From: Erythroxylum novogranatense
Taxonomy: Eukaryota > Streptophyta > Magnoliopsida > Malpighiales > Erythroxylaceae
NCBI GenBank assembly: GCA_029891385.1
Contig: CM057225.1
Location: 72,623,387-72,687,386 of the forward strand
Length of the DNA stretch: 64,000 nt
Reading direction: 5' to 3'
Shown: positions 58,659-64,000 of the stretch, in pieces
How positions within the stretch are numbered: the stretch's first letter is position 1
How the letters are laid out: each line of letters starts with the position of its first letter
Position numbers and translations under genes: made by a program
Notes under the pieces: model-generated
The model's input: the letters and a program-made list of their open reading frames with translations, nothing else
What the model was told of the DNA's origin: nothing
The model's database searches: none

Positions 58659-58906
58659 AGTAATGACATAACATAAAGAATTATATGTTCATCTAATCTC
58701 TCCGAATATACCAAATATGAGTTTAAACGAATGAATTAAATAAATAAACAATTGAACTTAAGTTAGGCATCAAGTATGCCTAAATTATTAGTAATGACAT
58801 AACATAAAGAATTATATGTTCATCTAATCTCTCGAATATACCAAATATGAGTTTAAAAGAATAAACAATTGAACTTAAGTTAGGCATTAAGTATGCCTAA
58901 ATTATC
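58659..58906. repeat. 131-bp tandem duplication
   Basis: The copy at 58659-58789 (AGTAATGACATAACATAAAG... to ...CCTAAATTATT) is repeated at 58790-58906 with a short internal loss. Confidence 0.9.
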
Positions 58907-60700
58907 ATGTATAGTATTTTAAAAAAGAAACATATGCTCTAATAAAGAGAGTCAATACTTCAACATATAAATCATACTATGTGTGCATTTTCGACTAATA
59001 AGGAATATAAGTTATATTCTTAACTTTTAGTGTGTGAGGATCCTTTGAAGTTTAATCTCAAATTTAAAATACTCTTTTAATTAGGTTATAATTCTATAAT
59101 TTTGAATTAATGTTTGCTATCTTAGAATATTGTTAGAAAATTATGAATGATTCGATATAATAGAAAATTCTAGAAAAGCAAGTTAATTTGATTTAAAGAA
59201 TTGTGAAATGAAGAAGATCATTTCAATTCCAAGTTTGAAACAGGATGTATTTAAAAAGGCTCACTTTCTACTTAGAAAATAGTGAGAATACAAAATATTT
59301 ATATAATGATAATGAGACATGATTGATGCAATAAACCATCTAGGATATAGCATAGTAAATCTACTTGAAGATCAATTTATTAGTCTAAAAATCATATATT
59401 CTTAACATATATATGATAATAAGTGCTCGTTGCACGGGTTATTGGACAAGTATGATACAGAAATCTTGTAACTAAATTCATCACGTGCATGTTGGAGACT
59501 AATAATGAAAGTACAAGCGAGATGAGTTTAAAAGGTGTGACCTTTCATTATCATTAACCATTAAAGTACAGTTAATAACATTATCTATTATTAATAGATA
59601 ATGATATAGTGATTAATTGAAATCGTTGATAATAATGTTATGAAATATATAAATATACAAAGCGATATTTTTTGGTAGGAAGAAAAGAGTTTCGTAACAA
59701 GAATTCTTTAAGCGGTGGAATAACAATCAAATATAAGTAAGTGATTTGATTAATTAACGATGCATATAAGATGAAACATCTTATATATATATATTAGAAG
59801 TTTTCTTACAATTTCTAGACAAGAAGCATCCTGTAATCAAACCTTACCGTGCTGGTTTTAAACCCCCCCTGCCAAAACCTGCAACTATTGTTGGGTGCCG
59901 ATCCATTTACTCGTGAAAGCTGTGAATATCAAATTCCCATAACAAGAACTGCCACAGAAAACACTCGGAAGGAAACAGATGATTGCCAAAACATAAGAAA
60001 GCCCTTAACGTATAGCGAGCCTTAAACTCCCTTTCGAGCAACAACTCCTATTAGTTATGATGCATTTCACTTGGTAATCAAGTATAGAACAAGGAAATTA
60101 TACATGGGTATATGTGCCGAGCTTCAGAGAACACGAGCAAAGGTGAAGGAGTGAAGAAGCAGAAAGGCCATGTAAAATAGGCATTACACGATAGTACCGG
60201 GTATCTCTAAAGGATTTTGTACCAAGTGCTGAAAAGAATTACAAATTTGATCTTCTTTTTTTTTAAGAATTTGCAGGCATCCATATTATAAAATAAACTG
60301 CGTATCTTTTGACAGCCGTTTGATGTCAAGAACAGATGGTGGACAATTCATTGATGTCCTACAGTGTACATGGAATTGCAATAGTTTGCCATGTATTTGA
60401 ATAAATCGTCTAATCTACTCGATTGAAATGTGTTTTTCGATATGAATTTACGCCACCTCCTCTTTCTTCTCTTACTTTTTCCTTCTATTTAGTTGGAAAT
60501 TTCATTTTTCTTGTGTGCTTTTTATTATAATGCATTGTCGAAGATATAAATAAGAATGTCATATTGGCAAGGAAGTCAAAGAAGCAGCGTGAATCCCATG
60601 AAAAGTAAAAATATGAAAACAAATGATGTAAACCTCAGTTGGCAGGGATGCTCCTCCAACCACCAACTAGCATAATAACACTTTAGCCCATCGCAGAACT
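58907..60700. other. Intergenic, no gene recognised
   Basis: It is AT-rich to about 59820, with a short TA run (59781-59794). From 59830 it is more balanced and looks like unique sequence downstream of the GRF gene. No coding frame, RNA gene or transposon terminus could be supported. Confidence 0.4.
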
Positions 60701-60722
60701 TGGAAACACAACCTGACCTGCT

Positions 60723-60728
60723 TTTATT
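60723..60728 (-). terminator. Polyadenylation signal AATAAA of the GRF gene
   Basis: The minus strand reads AAAAATAAAAGC, about 85 bp after the last of the three in-frame stops of exon 4 and about 300 bp after the first. Confidence 0.45.
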
Positions 60729-60811
60729 TTTGCAATAAATACACGATTACAGATTCTACATCAACAATATTATTACAACTTAACATAGTTGGAAACCTGG
60801 AGCTGAACCCT

Positions 60812-61027
60812 TCATGTCTCCAGTGCTGTCTTTAATGCTTCCACCGCAGTTTCCTTCTGCTATTCCCAGTCCATGGCTTTTACCATTTCGTTATAAGCAG
60901 CATCCATGCTTCTCTCTGACTCCAATGCATCTTCACCAAACTCTTCCGCACAAGCCTGCAGTTTCAATGTCTTAGCCTCACAACAGCTAACCTGCTTCTC
61001 TAGCACAAGAAGCATCTCTTTCGTTCG
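60812..61027 (-). pseudogene. Former coding end of the GRF gene, after the first stop
   Basis: After the TGA at 61028-61030 the same frame continues with charged, coiled-coil-like sequence (RTKEMLLVLEKQ, CCEAKTLKLQACAEEF, SERSMDAAYNEMVKAMDWE). A TAG follows at 60860-60862, then QKETAVEALKTALET and a final TGA at 60812-60814. The composition continues that of the upstream helix-rich part, so these codons were probably translated in an ancestor. They may now be 3' UTR. Confidence 0.55.
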
Positions 61028-63530
61028 TCATACTTCTTCTTTTACTGACTTAAGGCGGTTCTCAGAAACCTCAAAAGTAGCTACTGCTGCTTTGTGTTGG
61101 CCAGAATCATTGTCAAATAGCATCTTCTTGCTGTCATAGATGTCAATGAGCTTTTCAAAACACAGGTCTTCGCCCATAGACCCCTCTATTTGAGCAAGTT
61201 TAGATGAGAGGTGTATGAATTCCTTTACACCTTCAGCAAAATGCTCATAGTCTAATGATAGACGTCTAAACGTTTCAAAAGTCGCTTCTGCAATATTTTG
61301 CATCTTCTCATGATCAACCATATTCATGGATTCAAGAATGCAAAGCAGCCCCTCACCATATACTTTCAGAATAGAATCTGATACATTAGTTCCCTGTATG
61401 GAGCTAGAAGAACTGTTGACCCTGGAAGATTTCCAAAGAACTTCTCGTGAAACCTGATCAACCTTTGGAGGAGTCTCCGGTAGCTGTACATTGGATTCTG
61501 CCTCTGAAGAGCTCTGTGTTGGGGAACCCAAGTACTCAGCATCAAATATATCTGCATCTTCCATACCAGTAACTGGATCAAGAGAGGGGGCAATACCTAA
61601 CAGCAGAATGAGCAGAATCAGAACTAAAGTTGCAGGAAGAAAATAACCAAAATTTTGCAGGACTAACTTACAGCAAAAGAAAGTTGCAACGGGAGGATCC
61701 TTAAGACAATGAGGAGGAGAGAAAGCAAGTCTACCCAGCCAACCATGAACATAAACACCTAACATTTCATAAGAGCTTTATGTCACCAGAAAAAAGTAGG
61801 TACGAGATTCAAATGCAAGGCCACTATTGTCAAAATATAGATAAAATTGCCAGCAGAAAATTAAGCATAGAAACGCTGCTCTCATTGTCAAAATGAGCTT
61901 TATAATGTCATATACCTTTATCTATGCTATCTCCAGCTGCAGAAATTAGCCTCCAAAACACTGTCTGCCTGTGATGGACATTGCATTGCAGCTTTCTATC
62001 TGGAAGCCGAGATGCTCCCCTAATCACAGGATCAAAGGACTCTATCTCCTGGATGTCTGGATTGCAATCAACCAACCGAGGGATTTCATCTGGCTTTGAT
62101 TGTTCAATCATCAAAGAATCCGTAGAAGCTTCAAAATTCTCAGCCAAAGGGCACTCATAATCCACCTTGGCATTCAGATCTTTCAATGTCCCCAAGTCAT
62201 TATCTGGTCTTTTATAGAGCCGATGGGACTGGCGAGAAGAGTAGCAAGCATTACCATATGACTTCTCATTCATCAGGGTGTTTAGTTGACCATCAGCCCA
62301 CTGAAAAAAGGAACAAGCTCCATGACCCTGCATCAGAACTAGAAAACATTACTATATGAATTATAATTCACCAGGGCGTTTAATAGACCATCAGCCCACT
62401 GAAAAAAGGAACAAGCTCCATGACCCTGCATCAGAACTAGAAAACATTGATGAGAAACAAGCAAAACACGTAAATTCATGTTCTGGAAAACCTAAGATCA
62501 GGACTTAGAATGCATTCTAATCTCGGTTGTATCATATTTCAACATGCTAAACTTCTGGGTTGGAAATGGATCGAGGTTCATAGTTAAAGAGGTATACGAA
62601 CTCCTTAATTTCAGTCACTGTGAAGTAACACAGGATGGACAAATAATTGTTACAAACTAAACGCAGGAACACGAAGAAAGAGAAAAAAAGGAGTGGCCAA
62701 ATAGCGAGATTGCAGCTTTAACCAGGGATAAAGGCAGAAAAATTCGTGAAACAAGAAAATCTGGAGTCATCGGCTATCAAAATGCTCAATCCAAGTTAGT
62801 CATCACAACTGGTAATTGACAGCATATATCCACTATTCGTGAAGTGTTTCTAGAGCAGTATTAACTATTAAGTTAAAAGTAAAAGACATCCAACACAGAG
62901 TAGAGAAATGACACATGTACATCGTAAGTGACATTAACACAAATGTAAAGGAAAAGATCTTAACTATCGCACCAATAACAAAACCCCAACTCAACACCGA
63001 AGAGGCAAAACAGGATAATCAAGGTAAAGAAGTGAAAATAATGTTGTTTCTAACCTCACCTTCTTAATGCGGCATGAAAAGTACCAACGAGACTTATCGG
63101 AATCTCTGGAAAGACTACAGATACCAGCAGCACAAGGACAATGTGGAGCCCTAAATCCAGCAACTTCGTCACACCATTTGAAGAAGCTCTTACCACCTTT
63201 CTGCCAGAAATGAAAAAAAATGGAAACCATCATCATCATCATACCCCGAAGTCCCACGATGAAGCAAGCAGGGTCTGGGGGGACCAACATGCCAAATCCA
63301 TTAATTAACAACATGACAAAAAAGCGAGAAAATACAAGAAAGAAACTAACGGATCGTTGATTGGACGGACAGCAAAAGAACTTTCTGTTAGGGTTCTTCT
63401 CGGTCTTAGAGGTCCAAACAGAGCAGATACCACCACCGCATGGGCAGCGAATCACCGGCAACTCAGACTCCATTACACTCATCATTGTACTTACTGTTTT
63501 TTTTTCCCCTTCTTTATCAACTATCATCAT
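61028..63530 (-). CDS. Protein with two GRF-type zinc fingers, four exons
   Basis: Exons in order are 63530-63351, 63200-63060, 62327-61916 and 61596-61028, giving 433 residues. All three introns have GT and AG ends and the frames join. Finger 1 spans the exon 1/2 junction: CPCGGGICSVWTSKTEKNPNRKFF (exon 1, about residues 29-52), then KGGKSFFKWCDEV (exon 2). Finger 2 spans exons 2/3: CPCAAGICSLSRDSDKSRWYF, then GHGACSFFQWADG. GRF fingers (C-x-C...C...C with FF-x-W-D/E) bind nucleic acid in several DNA-processing proteins. The middle is acidic and unstructured. Residues from about 290 on look helical (SLDYEHFAEGVKEFIHLSSKLAQIEG), with no membrane segment. The start could be Met1 (63530) or Met20 (63473, MESELPVIRC). 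The cellular role is unknown. A plant nuclear protein is inferred. Confidence 0.8.
62250..62447 (-). repeat. 98-bp tandem duplication over the exon 3 acceptor of the GRF gene
   Basis: Unit A (62250-62347) holds the true start of exon 3. Unit B (62348-62447), inside intron 2, repeats it: TTCTGATGCAG|GGTCATGGAGC at 62425, just as at 62327. Unit B can also encode GHGACSFFQWADG, followed by different residues, and has a GTAATG donor-like site at 62352-62347. Confidence 0.9.
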
Positions 63531-64000
63531 CCTTTTTTCATCTTCACGGGCTAAAAAAGATTCTCTGATGACTTTTCTCTGTGCGGTGAGACGCTGATAG
63601 CTTGACAGGATGGAAAAAGGCCGGACCCAAATCCGACGTGGTCAATCTTTACAGCTGATCAAGAGACTTCTCCTTTTCTTTCCAATAAATAATTCTTTAA
63701 TTATTAATTATTGAGTGGTGTGACTACGAGGAATAAAAATTGAGAGGCCTCTAATTTTATTGTTATTTTTATTTTAAAATAAAATAAAAATATGTTCAGT
63801 TAATAATATTAATTTAATTACTAATAATTAAATACTAAATAAAATTTTAGATAAATTAAAATATTTATTTTATATAAAAATAAATAATTATATAAAAATT
63901 TAAACAATTTATTTTAAAATATTATTTAGCGATTAATACACATTTTAATTATTGAAACAAAATGTATTATTTTTAATTAAATATTTGATATATTAAAATT
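63531..64000. other. 5' side of the GRF gene, then AT-rich DNA
   Basis: The stretch 63531-63660 is mixed and probably includes the 5' UTR and proximal promoter. ACGTGG (63634-63644 region) is an ACGT-core element. From 63690 the DNA is low-complexity, rich in TTTTATTTTAAAATAAAA, with no gene. No clear TATA box could be fixed. Confidence 0.35.

Noticed and set aside
62991..63530. A 179-codon single-exon gene
   Set aside because: The frame runs through intron 1, where the text is hydrophobic and unlike a GRF protein. Good splice sites at 63350 and 63201 give a better model.

Overview
This window is nuclear DNA from a flowering plant, most likely a eudicot. It is AT-rich and consists almost entirely of nested Ty3/gypsy LTR retrotransposons, followed by one ordinary spliced plant gene at the right edge. 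The polymerase proteins look like chromoviruses of the Tekay/Del kind: they have a chromodomain-like C-terminus, long LTRs and an initiator-Met tRNA primer site. The species cannot be named from the sequence alone.

Layout. Positions 1-54560 are a stack of insertions, most of them bounded by matching termini and 5-bp target duplications. The oldest layer (E5, + strand) is a pair of about 3.7-kb LTRs, only about 70% alike by eye. The left one is cut into 9764-12371, 23275-23701 and 45455-45977. The right one is cut into 48227-50747, 52237-52730 and 53849-54560. They surround 2.2 kb of unusual internal sequence (45978-48226). Into the left E5 LTR went E0 (+ strand, only its 3' LTR part 7994-9763 in view), E2 (12372-23269, duplication CCATG) and E4 (23702-45449, duplication ATATT). 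E1 (1-7993) sits in the LTR of E0. E3 (24593-34232, duplication GAAAC) sits in the left LTR of E4. E1, E2, E3 and E4 all read on the minus strand. The right E5 LTR carries a solo LTR (50748-52236) and a 1.1-kb TIR element (52731-53848). E3 carries a 363-bp foldback element.

E1, E2 and E3 keep gag, protease, reverse transcriptase, RNase H, integrase and chromodomain in the standard order, each broken by stops and frameshifts. E4 has young-looking LTRs but a nearly erased pol, so it was probably moved by proteins of other copies.

From 54561 to 60700 there are older fragments: a deleted solo LTR (54725-55391), an LTR/UTR-like stretch, a decayed Ty1/copia polymerase (about 56540-58200), a 131-bp tandem duplication and anonymous AT-rich DNA. 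At 60812-63530 (minus strand) is a four-exon gene for a protein with two GRF-type zinc fingers. It carries a 98-bp tandem duplication over its third splice acceptor and an early stop in its last exon.

The most interesting signals lie inside the LTRs. A conserved intron-like unit (GTGAGT donor, CTCAC branch-like site, TTTTTCAG acceptor) recurs in LTRs that differ greatly elsewhere. In the TGTA...TACA subfamily it encloses an array of about 46-bp repeats (or a remnant of it) bracketed by an inverted repeat, GTTGTGACCG/CGGTCACAAC. GC-rich palindromic cassettes also differ sharply between sister LTRs of one element.
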